NCBI GenBank assembly: GCA_015039465.1
Contig: MU130361.1
Coordinates: 177,196 to 241,195, forward strand
Length of the DNA stretch: 64,000 nt
DNA from: Phlegmacium glaucopus
Lineage: Eukaryota > Basidiomycota > Agaricomycetes > Agaricales > Cortinariaceae
Reading direction: 5' to 3'
Shown piece after piece: positions 22,497 through 33,907 of this stretch. Below the pieces are notes generated by a model. It was not told the DNA's origin and did no database searches. It was given only the letters and a program-made list of their open reading frames with translations. Numbering within the stretch: position 1 is the first letter of the stretch; every line of letters starts with the position of its first letter. Made by a program: the position numbers and the translations under genes.

Positions 22497-23329
22497 ATGG
22501 CCAAATTTGACAATAATCTAGTTGATCCCCCCCTTCCTCCTCTTCCTCCCAATCTTATTCCTCCTCACCCTATTCTACCTCGGGTTCCTCGCACTCATAT
22601 CAATCCTAATCTTATACAACTGTTCAAGGAGCTATCACTTACAGCAAGCTCGAGAAGAACAAGCAATTGGAGGCTGACAATAACACCCAAACAACTGCAA
22701 AGATCAACCACAGATTGAACCCTGAAAATTACCCTGCAGATGGCTCAGACCTCACCTCTTTGCTCACTATCGACGAGGCTGATTTGAACCAGCTTCTCGA
22801 TGATGACATCCATACACAATACCAACCTGTTATGCCTATCACTATCACCAAATAGGTAACAGACACCCAGAAGGCAATGGCCAAAGGTGAGCACTCTTCT
22901 CTCTTGAGAGATTCTAATGCTGCGCTGGTGGAGTCTACAAAAAAGACTTCCGCTGAGGAGGTGAGACTTGCAAAGAGACGCTGTATGGACAGTTCTCTCC
23001 AGATGCCTCGCGTTATTGGTGTCCCAGCCACTATTATCTTCTCACAGACGCTGTTTGATACAGAGAACTGTGTCTCAATCCTGCTTCCTTTTTTTCTCAA
23101 TAAAAATCTCTGTTATATAACTGACAAGGCGGCTACACTGCCTACTATAAAATCTAATCCTTTGGCTGGAGAGACGAAGGGTATTAATATTCTTGATGTT
23201 GAGAAGCTCTCTGCTACTCTCGGCAAAGAAGGGTCCTTGACTTGCAGTCAATGGACAGAGGCAGCCTTCCAGATGTACCATTTTCAACAAGAATGTGACA
23301 TGGTTATTCGTTTACTACCTCTGCGGTGA
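22497..23329 (+). pseudogene. Gag-like first part of an Agaricomycete retroelement ORF
   Basis: A proline-rich start MAKFDNNLVDPPLPPLPPNL (22497) runs through a frame change near 22630-22660 into KLEKNKQLEADNNTQTTAKI and LTIDEADLNQLLDDDIHTQY. A stop follows at about 22852, then the frame reopens as SSLLRDSNAALVESTKKTS and ends WTEAAFQMYHFQQECDMVIR. I recognise the style of a gag-like protein that accompanies retroelements in these fungi, but cannot name the clade with certainty. The sequence is interrupted by the insertion at 23335 and resumes near 24676 with a zinc-knuckle-like end. Confidence 0.45.
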
Positions 23330-23334
23330 TACAC

Positions 23335-24580
23335 TGTCAGTACGCTAGGTGCTGTACTAACTGAGGTGTGATGCGGCTCGGGGCTTCGGTGGCCTAAGCA
23401 CTGAGTCAAGTATATGCAGAAAGGTTCCAACTAAAGTAGGGCGACGAGATATGAGACGAGCAAGATGAGGAGCGATGTAATGACGAAAGGGCGACGAAGT
23501 AACGAAGTGGCGACGCAGTGATGAAGGGGAGACGCAGTGACGAAGGGGAGACGCAGTGACGAAGGGGAGACACAGTGACGAAGGGGAGATGCAGTGACGA
23601 AGGGGCGACGCAGTGACGAAGTATAGTCGCTGTATGGGCGACTCGCAGTAAAACGCAATGAAACGAAGGCGAACGACGAGAGAGACAATGACAAGACTTA
23701 ATTCTATACTCTGGGGAGAGAGGCGAATACTTTCTTATTGTCCTTTGTAACTAAATTACAGGAGGTTTTTATAGTAGGTAGAGGAGATCACATGGCTAAG
23801 TTGCACATGGGTAGCTATAAAACAAATCAAAATGATGAAACAGGAGTCCAAGAAGGACTAGGCAAAATGGGGAGACAAAACATCAGGGATAGTGGGCGAT
23901 AAATGAAAGAGGACCGGTCATCGCTCCGAGGACCGGCAGGAGAAATGTGGTATAGGGAGGCGATCAAGGAGCGATGGCAAATGTATCAAAAATAAAGAAA
24001 ACAATGCGTTTGAGGTAACCGAAGAGAGATAAAAGAATATAAATGATCAGCGACCCAAAATGCCCAATGGTGTTAAGGAACTTCTCGATCTGGTGATTGT
24101 TGCTGGATAGGAGCGACTGGTAGGGTAGCTACGACGATTTGACACCAAACGATTCGGTGTAGCATAAGGGGACGTCGGTCTGGGCAGTGGACATGCCTAC
24201 AACTCTTAGACGAGTGAGCATTACCAAATATGGAAAAAGCATGACTATACACGTGACTGCTGGTGAAAGGGAGCGAAAGGGAGGCAGAACGCCTAATGTC
24301 GTCCGGGTACTGCCGGAAAAGGGGGCGATCGTACGAGCGAAATATAGCCAAGGCATTTAGGAAGCTTCTGGGACAGTAGAGGCAACGACCGAATAGCCAG
24401 AGACTTATCTATGCAATAAAACAGCAAATAGTCGGTGTAAGAGGTGATGTAGAGCGACGTCGCTGCCAAAAATGCGAAAAACGAAGGCAGGGAACCAGCA
24501 TGTTCATCAGCAGAACGGGAGATATCAAGAAGAAATTATGTTACGTTGACTGGGTTTTGATGGAGAGCTCATGACTTGCA
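23335..24580 (-). mobile_element. LTR-like insertion, minus orientation
   Basis: This block sits between the two halves of the gag-like gene. On the minus strand it has a TATA-like ctataaaaacc (about 23765) followed about 30-70 bases on by acaataagaaag-type leader sequence, as in a promoter-bearing LTR. The plus-strand left edge starts TGTCAGTACGCTAGG. I could not find a matching target duplication, so the exact ends are open. It contains the 19-base tandem repeat at 23500-23620. Confidence 0.4.
23500..23625. repeat. Tandem repeat, 19-base unit
   Basis: About six head-to-tail copies of GGGGAGACGCAGTGACGAA with small changes. GC-rich compared with its surroundings; lies within the LTR-like insertion. 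Confidence 0.75.
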
Positions 24581-24675
24581 GCTCAGTCTTCTGCTCTTGA
24601 GAAAAAGGTGGCATTCTCAGTGATGGGCCTCATGGCGCATTTGTGACTTAGTATTCTAACCACTTCAACTTCTTT

Positions 24676-25242
24676 AATTCCCAGCTTGACAGGGATGAAA
24701 TGTACCAGTCTTGGAAGGACATCGAGCTTGAACTTTGGCAAGAATTTTGGAGCCAACCTACCAACTACGATGCAGCTCACTATGTTGCAAAATATGAACT
24801 CGCCAAGTCCGAAACCAAGATCTGGTCTTGTTTTGAGTCCTTGGGCAAGTCTGACAGGGATTGACCTGCTTTACTGCCTCATGGTAGTGGGCACAATTGG
24901 TGTATTCACTGTCTTGGGAACAGTTCCTTTCTTTCTGGCAGCCTAAGGAGCTCCCTCCCTCTGTGCTGCATCCTTTGTGGCCAGAGGGGGCACAACATTT
25001 TCCATCATGCCAACAACACATCTCCAGCCAAGTTCAGCGATGGGAAAACTGCATGGGTGCAATTCCACAACCGTTCTATCCGCACACCTGACAACTGTGA
25101 AATCTGCATTAAATACAATATCAAGGGTGAGCGTAGTGACTGCAGTCATCCAAAGGACGAGCATGCCCATATATGCTCTTTCTGTGGAAAGTCGCATTTT
25201 GCCTTCTCCTGGACCTGCCACACCCGCCCTACTGACAATTGA
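24676..25242 (+). pseudogene. Zinc-knuckle-like second part of the gag-like ORF
   Basis: Reads LDRDEMYQSWKDIELELWQE, then YDAAHYVAKYELAKSETKIW, a stop in SDRD*PALL, then CILCGQRGHNIFHH, TPDNCEICIKYNIKGERSDC, and CSFCGKSHFAFSWTC before the stop at 25240. The CxxC...H...C clusters are zinc-knuckle-like and fit a nucleic-acid-binding gag tail. At least one in-frame stop makes it a relic. It belongs with 22497-23329. Confidence 0.5.
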
Positions 25243-25546
25243 GGAGTTTCTCACTATAGCTCAACCTTCTCATCTCAATTATTTTGACCTTTCTTTGCAT
25301 GTTATATTCTGTCCTCCTTTTGATCCCTCCTTACACCTTTCACCTTCATGATGACATTTTTAGTAGAGTTATCCATCCTTATGATCCCACTGCATTCAAA
25401 TTCATGTTAGACAAGCACAATCTCACCACCTTTTACCCCTTTCTTGTAGATAATCTCCTGCATGGCTTTCCTTTGGGGCATATGCCTCCCATTTTACATA
25501 CCATCATTATTCCTACTAATTCTTCATTCCTTGAACACGCAGAGGC

Positions 25547-25765
25547 TGTTAGGGCAACTGCGACACTGACTTAGTCAAGCTAGCAGGGGATCCAAAGAGG
25601 AAAGGATGGGGATCCCTGCTAGGCTGGGGGTATTTAAGTACTAATATGGACATAATGGAGATATAAAATAAATAAAGGAATGATACAATATTAAATAATT
25701 AATTAAATAAGAAGTGGTGTGATGTGAAAAATAGAAATAAAAGATGGAGCAAACCGGAGGATTGG
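25547..25765 (-). mobile_element. Gypsy LTR type 1, fragment in minus orientation
   Basis: Starts TGTTAGGGCAACTGCGAC, which is the reverse complement of the 3' end of the intact LTR at 43925-44336. A middle part is missing relative to that copy, and it is cut short at 25765 where LTR type 2 begins. Confidence 0.7.
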
Positions 25766-26390
25766 TGTCAGGGGACACCTATTGTGTCCGCCTCTATGCT
25801 TGCTTAGTATGTACTTACTTTCAGTCATCTCTACGATCATATCCCACATCACAAAAAAATAACCTTGGCCTGGCTGGCTCTGGCTGCCCTGGCCAGCCCT
25901 GAACATCTTTGGCTAGGTTTAAAAATCTGAAAAAAATCTAACAAATCACAGAAATATATATAGTACCCAATTCCAAAAAAAAGGTAAACAATTACATAAG
26001 ACAGATGCTGAGATATTCAAGATTTTTAAACAATTTAATATCTTGCCTATCTCAGCATCTGTCTTATGTAATTGTTTACCTTTTTTTGGAATTGGGTACT
26101 ATAAATATTTCTGTGATTTGTTAGATTTTTTTCAGATTTTTAAACCTAGCCAAAGATGTTCAGGGCTGGCCAGGGCTGGCCAGGGCAGCCAGAGGCAGCC
26201 AGGCCAAGGTTATTTTTTTCTGATGCATACCGCATCCCTTATCCTGCTCCTCGTGTTCTCCCTTCCATTGTAGTAGTAGTCGTCCCTTCGCCGATGACAT
26301 CTTGACAGATGTCAGTTTATATTTAGGTTATCTTTACCTTGTCCTACCTTCTATTACATCCTAGCTGTATATAGTCGAATTAGCTCCCAC
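25766..26390 (+). mobile_element. LTR type 2, interrupted by a fold-back element
   Basis: Begins TGTCAGGGGACACCTATTGTG as at 55485. It is split by the fold-back element at 25847-26225, resumes ATACCGCATCCCTTATCCTG, and stops at CCTGTAGTA (26390), short of its end, against the Gypsy pol fragment. Confidence 0.75.
25847..26225. mobile_element. Family B fold-back element (near-perfect 379-base palindrome)
   Basis: The left arm from CATCACAAAAAAATAACC and the right arm ending GGTTATTTTTTTCTGATG are inverted copies over almost their whole length (about 180 bases each, small centre near 26035). Compared with the intact LTR type 2, the flanks share a 2-base CA that looks like a target duplication. 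The arms carry the word GGCTGGCCAGGGCTGGCC near each end. There is no coding capacity, so it depends on transposase from elsewhere. Confidence 0.8.
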
Positions 26391-26705
26391 GCCTGTAGTA
26401 ACTTTGTCTCCCGGTTTGTATTCAGGTGCCGAAGTCCTTTTCTGATTATAATATCTTGCCATGTCGTCCTTAGACTTGACCAGTGCCGCTTTCACTTCGT
26501 CTAGGGTGTTCCACATTCGTTCCGTGAATTCATTAACGGACTCCAGTCGGGATTCCAGTTGGCTTGGTTCAAAACCCATTTGGGGGATTCGTCCGGAGTC
26601 TAGGAGGAAAGGTGGGTGCTGGGTGGTGGAATGGACATGATTATTGTACTGGAATTCCGCAAGGGGAAGGAGTTCGGCCCAATTGGTTTGTCATTGGTTT
26701 GTAAA
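26391..26705 (-). pseudogene. Gypsy pol relic, integrase C-terminal part
   Basis: On the minus strand it reads MGFEPSQLESRLESVNEFTE and KDDMARYYNQKRTSAPEYKP, matching the plus-strand pol copy at 43150-43320 almost residue for residue. It is separated from the rest of the same pol by the family B element 26706-27620. Confidence 0.8.
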
Positions 26706-27620
26706 CATCAGGAAAAATGATTTTGGCCCTAGGTAGCCTTGGGTAATTTGTTAGTATCACATCACTACTCAGGACATCCCAGGACACCCCAGGACATCCT
26801 AGAGCAGCACAGGTAAAATTTGAGTGTTACACACTTATCCAAGGACACCTCAGGACAACCTAGGACAGCATAGATAAAGTTTTGAGTGTCACCCATTCTC
26901 TCAGGACACCTTTAGTGTATCCTGGTGCATTGACCATCTGGATTAAATCACATCAGGAGGCCCTGGGAGTCCCTTAGAATTTATGAATTTTGCTAGAAAA
27001 TCTTTAACCACCATGTCCAGGAAAGTATTTTGCAGTTTTCTCAATAAGGAGAGCTGCTATTAATATAATTTAAACATATTCAGGGTCCTAAAACAATTCT
27101 CAACCATCTTTAAAAAATTTCCTTTTTTGGAATTTATGTAATCTACCCTGACCCAGCACCATACATATGCTTGAAATCATGCTTATCTGTGATCATGTGA
27201 CCAATGGTCTGTGCACCATCCAAAAGATATATAAACCACCCACAATTTTGTTTTCTTATTTCCTACTTCCCCAGTATTATACTAGTATATTTATGTATCA
27301 CTATTTTATTATTATTTTATTACTAGTATATATGATGTTTAGAATAATTGAATATAATTTTATTATTATTATTATTATTCTGTTGTGTGAGACCACTCAA
27401 ATATCTGGTTTATATATGTTTTCTAGCATCAGATCCAAAGGGACTAAGGCTGCCTTAGGATGCTCTCAGGTTGCCTCAGGTTGCACCAGGACAGCCTAAG
27501 ACTTTTCATACATAGGTAACTTGCACCCCAGGGCGACCTCTTGACCTGAGCGCCCTGAGCTGCCTGGGGCACCCCAGGACATTTCAGGACAGCCTAGGGC
27601 AGAAGTCATTTTTCCTGATG
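26706..27620 (+). mobile_element. Family B element inserted in Gypsy pol
   Basis: TIR CATCAGGAAAAATGA at the left and TCATTTTTCCTGATG at the right, a perfect 15-base inverted pair. The flanking pol sequence is intact at 43030-43050, and comparison shows a 2-base AA duplication at the insertion. Both ends carry the word array CAGGACA(C/T)CCCAGGACA. The middle is AT-rich. No open frame of note. Confidence 0.8.
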
Positions 27621-28152
27621 AAGAGTTGGAGATACTGTTCCAGTTCCTGATTTACTTGTTCCGTCTGGCCGTCTCCTTGCGGATGATAGGCAGTAGTGGC
27701 TGCTAACTTGATTCCAAGGATCCGGTAGAGCTCGCGAGTGAATTCTGCTATGAACTGTGGTCCTCTATCTGATACCACTCTCTGGGGTAGTCCATGATGT
27801 TTCCAGACATGTTGGATATAAAGGTGAGTGGTTCCGGATGTGGAGGTGGTAGTAAGGGTTGGTGCAAAATGAGCTCGTTTGGTGACCGAATCGACTACTA
27901 CCATTACCAAGTCGTATCCTGAAGACTTTGGAAGTTCCACTATGAAGTCCACACTAATTGTGTCCCATGGAGCGTTTGGAATCAGGAGGGGATGGAGTTC
28001 ACCAACTGGGTGGTGTCTTTGAGCCTTAGTCTGAAGACACAGGTCACAGGTTGAGGCATATTTTCTGATATATGGGGACATCTGTGGCCACCAATAGTTT
28101 CAGGATATGAGTTTGAGGGTCTTCCATCTTCCCAGATGCCCAGCAATTAGGG
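27621..28152 (-). pseudogene. Gypsy pol relic, integrase core
   Basis: Encodes CDLCLQTKAQRHHPVGELHP, DTISVDFIVELPKSSGYDLV, SDRGPQFIAEFTRELYRILG and TAYHPQGDGQTEQVNQELEQ on the minus strand: zinc-binding CxxC plus the D,D,E catalytic triad region of a Ty3/Gypsy integrase. It continues across the hAT insertion to 33908. Confidence 0.85.
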
Positions 28153-30984
28153 TAGTGCTGGGTATGGAACTAGATTGGGTCGGTATAATATGGAGCTGCC
28201 CTGTGGCCCCACTGTATTGTAGAAAACCATTGTATTATATGTTCTATATGGTATGCCGCAGGCACCAATTTTTTTCATATTAAATGTATTATACATAAAA
28301 TTAACATGTTCAATACACCTGTATCAATGGTATCAATGGTATTAAACTGTTTGGGTGCTGTAAAATTCTGTACTAGCAAGCTACTAGTGTTTCTCGAGAA
28401 TGTGGCAGTACCATGGTAGGTATAGGATATCTATTAAATAATATTGTGGATAAAAAAGTTAAAACTCAAGATCTCGAGCTGCCCAGTTCTCATCAGTCCA
28501 CTCGGCAGTCCGTGTACATGGCTGCACAAGTTTTGGCAGTTGGGGAACAGCCACTGGTTGTGACAATTCACTATAGCGAGCAACCAGTTTTGGGTTTGTG
28601 AGGTCTATGAGCGCATCAATTTCAAGCCGCTCAAGGTTGGAAGCACGGGTAATGATCATTGGTGCTGCTAGTAGTGTATCTTCTGACTCTGGCTCAGAGT
28701 CGCTGTCTTCGTCGAGAATCTTTGTGTTGTAAGGATCGTCACAAAGGAATGATAGCTCCTCGTTAGGAGCTGCTGGATTCAGAAGGTCTTGTAATGTTGG
28801 AGTGGGAAGGCAAATGATGTTGGATGTGGAGGCTTTCGATTTTGGCAAGATAAGTGAAGCGGTGTGCGTATACATGGGTGACTCGAGCCCATATGTCCAA
28901 TGATTATGTAGTTGTGCCATGTTAATGAGATTCTCAGCGCTAAGGCTGTTGCACTTGGCAGAGTTGAAAGTCAACAATCTGGATGCAGTGCGTTCATCGC
29001 ACATTTCTGAGGGTGAGACAGAAAACAATTTAATCCCAAGTAACTGATAAAATGTTGAGCATTCTCATCAATATCTCAAATAACAATCCACATACTGAGA
29101 TAACTGTAGCATTGCTGTCCTTAGCTTTCTCTTCCCACCAGCTGAGACGTTGTAATGGATTGAAACAAACAGCTGTAAATGGAGCCTCGCCATACATGTA
29201 TGCTTCGCCAATCGCTTGTGTTAGCAGAAAATAAAGGAAACAGATATTTTCACTCACCTGTTAGTTTGTGAATCAATTTTTGACCATCTTCGTGTCCACC
29301 TTTTTTCATGCGCTGCTGCTCATATTGAAGCATGAGACATGCTGATCTTATCAGGCGCAGCACGAGAGGAGATGCACTACTTTTTGAAAATTGTGTGCGA
29401 GGAGGTAGACCAAGTCTCAATGCTCTGTCGGAGTAGTAGACTGCTACAGCATAAGCTTTATTTGCTGTGGTAGAAGATTTTATCGCTTACTAGGGTCAAG
29501 AAGATATGCAAGTAGAAACATGTCTGGGGTAAAATCCTTCAGGAAAATAGAAAAGCGTCAGTTAAAAACCCCATAGGTTTTGGTGCGGTAAGTGTTAATG
29601 ACATCAGCTTAATCATGATGAATTATGTAATGGGGAGTCTACAGCAGTGGAAGACGTACAAGAATCTTTGAAGACATTAGTAAAACCGATTGCTATGCCT
29701 ATAAAAACAGCCATAACATCGGAGCATGCTGTATTCTGTCCCTCAAGCGTCTGAAGGCCCCGATCAATGGGTGTTAGGAGCATGTTGATGTGGTGCAGCT
29801 CAGTCCTGAATTTGTATGAGTCTGGTCCAGGTTGGATATACTTTTGAAGTGGTGCTGTCTGTGCTGGTGATGAGTAACGCCAGTCATTATCAAAAAACCA
29901 AGTACTGACTGCTTTGGTATCAAACTTAATAGATCCTGAACTCAAGCAGCGCTCAATAGCACCAAAGCAGCGAGAAATACTTTTGGCATGTGTAGAAAAT
30001 GTTGAGAACCGAGTAGCACCACCCGCCTGAATACCCTGTTTATCCTTCTCCTTATCCATCTCAGCCTTGAGCTGATGCTGACCGTAGTTGCTATGTGAAA
30101 AGTATGTTGTTAGCCCAGAAATAATAACCATTGCCTGAAAATATTGTGAGAGTCTTCAGACTTGTAAAAATTTTGTTAAGGTGACGTACCTCTGTGAACC
30201 CCTTGATTTTTGGATACTTCTTTGACCCCACCATGATATCCTTCATCATCAAGTTGAGCTGATGACAAGGGTCAGGGCAGTTCAGGATCCATGGCCATTT
30301 ATCACAGATAAGTATATGGCACTTCTTTACATTACCAGTCGTGTCGGAAACAATCATTGAAAATGCTTGAGCAGTGAATTTTAGAATAACCTGAATATAA
30401 AATTTGTAATGAGTCCCACAAAGAAGAGAAATGGGAACAAACACGAGATAAAAAGTCAAAAAGAATTTGTCCTGCGGTAGACAGACCCGTCAGAATCAAA
30501 CCATCAATCAGGAATGAGCGCCGTAAAGGTGTGGTAATGTGGACTGTATAGATCTCATCATGTCCCTTGCTGGACCAGCCATCAAAGGAAAGGGTAAGAT
30601 GAACGAAACCGAGTAGATAAGTAGTAAGTTTTGTTGCTACAACGGCAGCTTCAGCTGCAAGATGAACAGAGAAGAAATTTGATCTATCAGGGACAGCATA
30701 GGCAGGGCATCTGGAAATAGAGTAAGATACACGGTCTGCAATATTGAGATACATGGGGAAACATACAGAGCAGCAATAAAATCAATGAAAAACCCATTAT
30801 CAAGGATCGCAAATGCTATAGCACCACAGATGATGAACCGAAGCAAGACATAGTCAATCAAAGCTTGACGGGGTGGTGTCAACTTTGTCTCTCCCCAACT
30901 CTGAGATAATGTTGACTGAGCCAGAGGTGCAGTTCTGCTGCCAGATGACGTCCCATTGGAAGCAACAGGAGGGGTGTTACATTC

Positions 30985-31550
30985 CGTCATACGTTACTCC
31001 GGTCCGACTCTGTCGGAGTTGTCTCCAGTAGTCCGTACTCCGTTCCAGTACTTTCCCTTGCCTCCGGATTTACTCCTTCTATGTCCAACTCCGAGACTTC
31101 TCCATATCATTCCGGCTCTTCCGACGTTACTCCAAACTCATTTCCACATCTTCGTCACAACCACTATTTCTTTGTCATCACTTTCCCACCATCAGTCAGC
31201 ACACCAGCTATGGATTATTCACCCCAAGAATGCAGGACCTTCCGGGAGCAGAACGCAGCATTTATATTTATATTTTATATTTCGGATGCTATTCCTTTTA
31301 TATTTAAGTACTCGAAACTTGTATGTTTTCCTCAGTTCGAATATCGACTTAGTTTCCCACTCTTGGTCTTCCTCTAAGTTCTTTGCAACTTCCGGTTCCG
31401 CTCCGCTCCGTCTTACTCCGAAATTAGGACACGAAGGTTCTGGGTAGCACAGCACATAAGCTGAGGCTAAGTCCTATCCTTTCCGTGACTCCGTTCCATG
31501 ACTCTGTCCGTTACTCCATCCGAAACTCCGGAACAGAGTTCTCGAACTTA
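30985..31550. mobile_element. Short-word (CTCCG) element, copy 1, inside hAT
   Basis: Both edges are dense in TCCG words (TTACTCCGGTCCGACTC at the left, ACTCCGTTCCATGACTC at the right) around an AT-rich middle. A second copy in the opposite direction lies at 40050-40610 and is alike throughout. Exact termini and target duplication could not be fixed. Confidence 0.55.
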
Positions 31551-31643
31551 ACAAGGGGCAAAAGAGATTGGAACATGGCCTGAGGCCTCATCTGCTACTT
31601 TGCGTTTATTGGGCTCTCAAACACGTGAACCTTGTGTCTTCCC

Positions 31644-32864
31644 GAGGTCTTTACACTCCCCCACGTCTTCCTGGAGGATTCCTGGAGGATTCCTGCCATT
31701 CCTGGTAGGAATACCAGGATTCCAGGAGGAATTTGCTACCAGCCAATTTCCTCTGATTTCCCCTGAAATTGACAATTCCTTGCTCTTCCTAATCCAGGTA
31801 TAAATTTCCTTGAGTACCAGGAATCCACCAGGAATCCGGGAATTCCTAGGAACTAATCCACCAGGAATCCACCAGGAATCCTTGGAATTCCTGGTACTAC
31901 CATTAAATAGTATTTATTATTAATATTTAAAGGTATAATATAAATACATAAGTTAGTTGTAATTCATACATATATAGGTTAACATATATTAAAGGTGGCA
32001 ATGCCTTGCTGCCATTTGAGTTTTGAATTTTGTTCAGGCTGCGAGGTTTGATCATGTGACCACATGTGACCACATGTGACACATCAGAATCCTGGAGGAA
32101 TCCAGGAGGAATCCAGGAATTCCTGACAAATGAGATTATTCCTGGTGGATTTCTAGTAAATTCTGGGTGGATTCCTAGTATTCCTGGTGATTCCTGGTGG
32201 ATTCCTGGTTGGTGACAGTTGTGGTTGTAAAGAAAGTGCTGTTGAGATGTGTCACACCTCACAGCTTGAACAAAGTTCAACATTCAAATGGCAGTAAGGC
32301 ATTGCCACCTTTAATAGATGTTAACCTATATATGTATGGATCACAATTAACTTATGTATTGCTATTTTACCTTTAAATAATATTTAATGGTAGTACAGGA
32401 ATACTAGGAATCCACCAAGAATTTACTAGGAATCCACCAGGAATAATCTCATTTATCAGGAATTCCTGGATTCCTGCAGGAAGATATGGGGGAGTGTAAA
32501 GTTCAGGATTAAACAATGTATAAGTAATTATAAATGATAATAGCTACCCCTCACTAAGGGGTATAGTTGTTAGTATTAAATTAAAGAAATTAATATGTGT
32601 ATGACAAAAAAAACTAAGAAAATTTGATTGAAATGATGGTGTAGAAATAATAGTCCTGGGAATTCACCTGGAATTCATCTGGAATCCACCAGGAATTAAC
32701 CAGGAATTAACCAGGAATCCCAGGAATTTACTAGGAATCCACCAGGAATCCTCCAGAAATATTCTCATTAACCAGGAATTCCTGGATTCCTCCTGGATTC
32801 CTGGAGGAATCCGGGCAGTCCGTGCGGATTCCTGGAGGAAGACGTGGGGGAGTGTAAAGTTCAG
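31644..32864. mobile_element. Family A element A1, complete, 8-base target duplication
   Basis: Left end GAGGTCTTTACACTCCCCC, right end GGGGGAGTGTAAAGTTCAG, flanked by GTCTTCCC at 31636-31643 and 32865-32872. Inside both ends run arrays of TCCTGGAGGATTCC/GGAATCCTCCAGG. The block 31644-32505 is itself a large imperfect palindrome (arms of about 420 bases around the TGTGACCACATGTGACCACA centre near 32065), and ends with a second right-end-like sequence at 32490-32508. So this is a composite or partly duplicated element. No coding sequence. Confidence 0.85.
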
Positions 32865-33907
32865 GTCTTCCCAGTGACAACATTCTGTGCTGACAGCCCT
32901 TCCAGTACAGCCATGGCGGCTTTGTAATCTGCAGGCCATTCATGCTGGAGTTTCTACCATGTTAGTAAAAATATGTTCAATTCCGACCATACTGAGAATT
33001 AAAAAGTTCACACACCCCACAATTCTTGACGTGTGGCAGGGCGCAATTTCTGGCATTATTTGCGCATTGTTCATCACATGCAATGCAATAATAGTACGTC
33101 GCTGTGCCTTTACCTGAACCCTTCTCTTCAACCCTCTCAATCATGAGGCTGCAGCAGAGCACATCAAGTGGAGCACCCGTCGCCTTAGCTTTTCAGGGAA
33201 CAATATTACCATTTATTCGCCGTAGGTCATGCTCAACCTGTCAGTTGGCAGCGCCAGTCTGCAGCAGCTGAGCAGACAGTTGCATGAGATCATCATGAAA
33301 TGGTAGTGGATTATCAATTTCCATTGAGTCTGGATCTACTGATTGAGATGTCCGATCTAATCTATCTGGCATCTATACAACTAACACAAATAATATAGAT
33401 TTTTGTAAAGAAGTCACGTAATATGGAAAGAATAGTTGACTCACCTTTGGTGCTATACCCGCATCAGACATATTGTCCCTGAGATTTTCCTCATAGATAT
33501 TAAGATCTTGCCAGTAGACGGTCCATGCTGTGGCTTCAATTCCGCTGTGGCTCTCACTGAAAACTTTCGACATCACAGCTTCAATTTCAGGTATGCCAAA
33601 ATCCAGCTCCAATAGATACCGTTTTGTGGCCTCTTCAAGGGAGCGATGGTCAGCTGCTGTTGTCATATTGGTGCCCAGTAACAATGATACTGCCAGAAGG
33701 ATAAGTCAGATGATATATCAGCCTTGACCTCAGATGGGGACGTGCATCATATGCAAATGTTTATTGAATGTTTACATAATATTTTGAGTTCTTTACGGAG
33801 TTCTATACCTGCAATTATGACCCTCTGTGGTATTGAAGGTATAATACAGTATAATACATGTATTATACGTCTATGTATAATACATCTGAGTTCAATACCC
33901 AGCACTA

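Larger units (their letters stand above)
28459..33684 (-). pseudogene. hAT transposase, many exons, broken by nested elements
   Basis: In coding order: LEEATKRYLLELDFGIPEIE (33684 on); a BED-type finger YYCIACDEQCANNARNCALP...HVKNCGVC (about 33090-33010); after the nested elements QALIDYVLLRFIICGAIAFA (30990 on); LSFDGWSSKGHDEIYTVHIT; VSDTTGNVKKCHILICDKWP with DPCHQLNLMMKDI; GGATRFSTFSTHAKSISRCF; and the C-terminal dimerisation part AVCFNPLQRLSWWEEKAKD with SEMCDERTASRLLTFNSAKC. These are the hAT RNase-H-like core and dimerisation motifs. Exon joints show GT-AG signals. Insertions at 30990-31550 and 31644-32864 separate the finger from the core, so the copy is unlikely to be active. Confidence 0.8.
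28153..33907. mobile_element. hAT transposon with perfect 8-base target duplication
   Basis: The terminal repeats are TAGTGCTGGGTAT...ATACCCAGCACTA, flanked on both sides by AATTAGGG (28145-28152 and 33908-33915). The Gypsy integrase reading continues on either side, which proves the insertion. Near both ends lie copies of TGTATTATA/GTATAATAC, probably transposase binding words. The element contains the transposase relic 28459-33684 on the minus strand, a nested 'CTCCG' element and a nested family A element. Confidence 0.92.

Noticed and set aside
23500..23625. CRISPR-like array
   Set aside because: Copies are head to tail with no spacers, in a eukaryotic setting; a plain tandem repeat.
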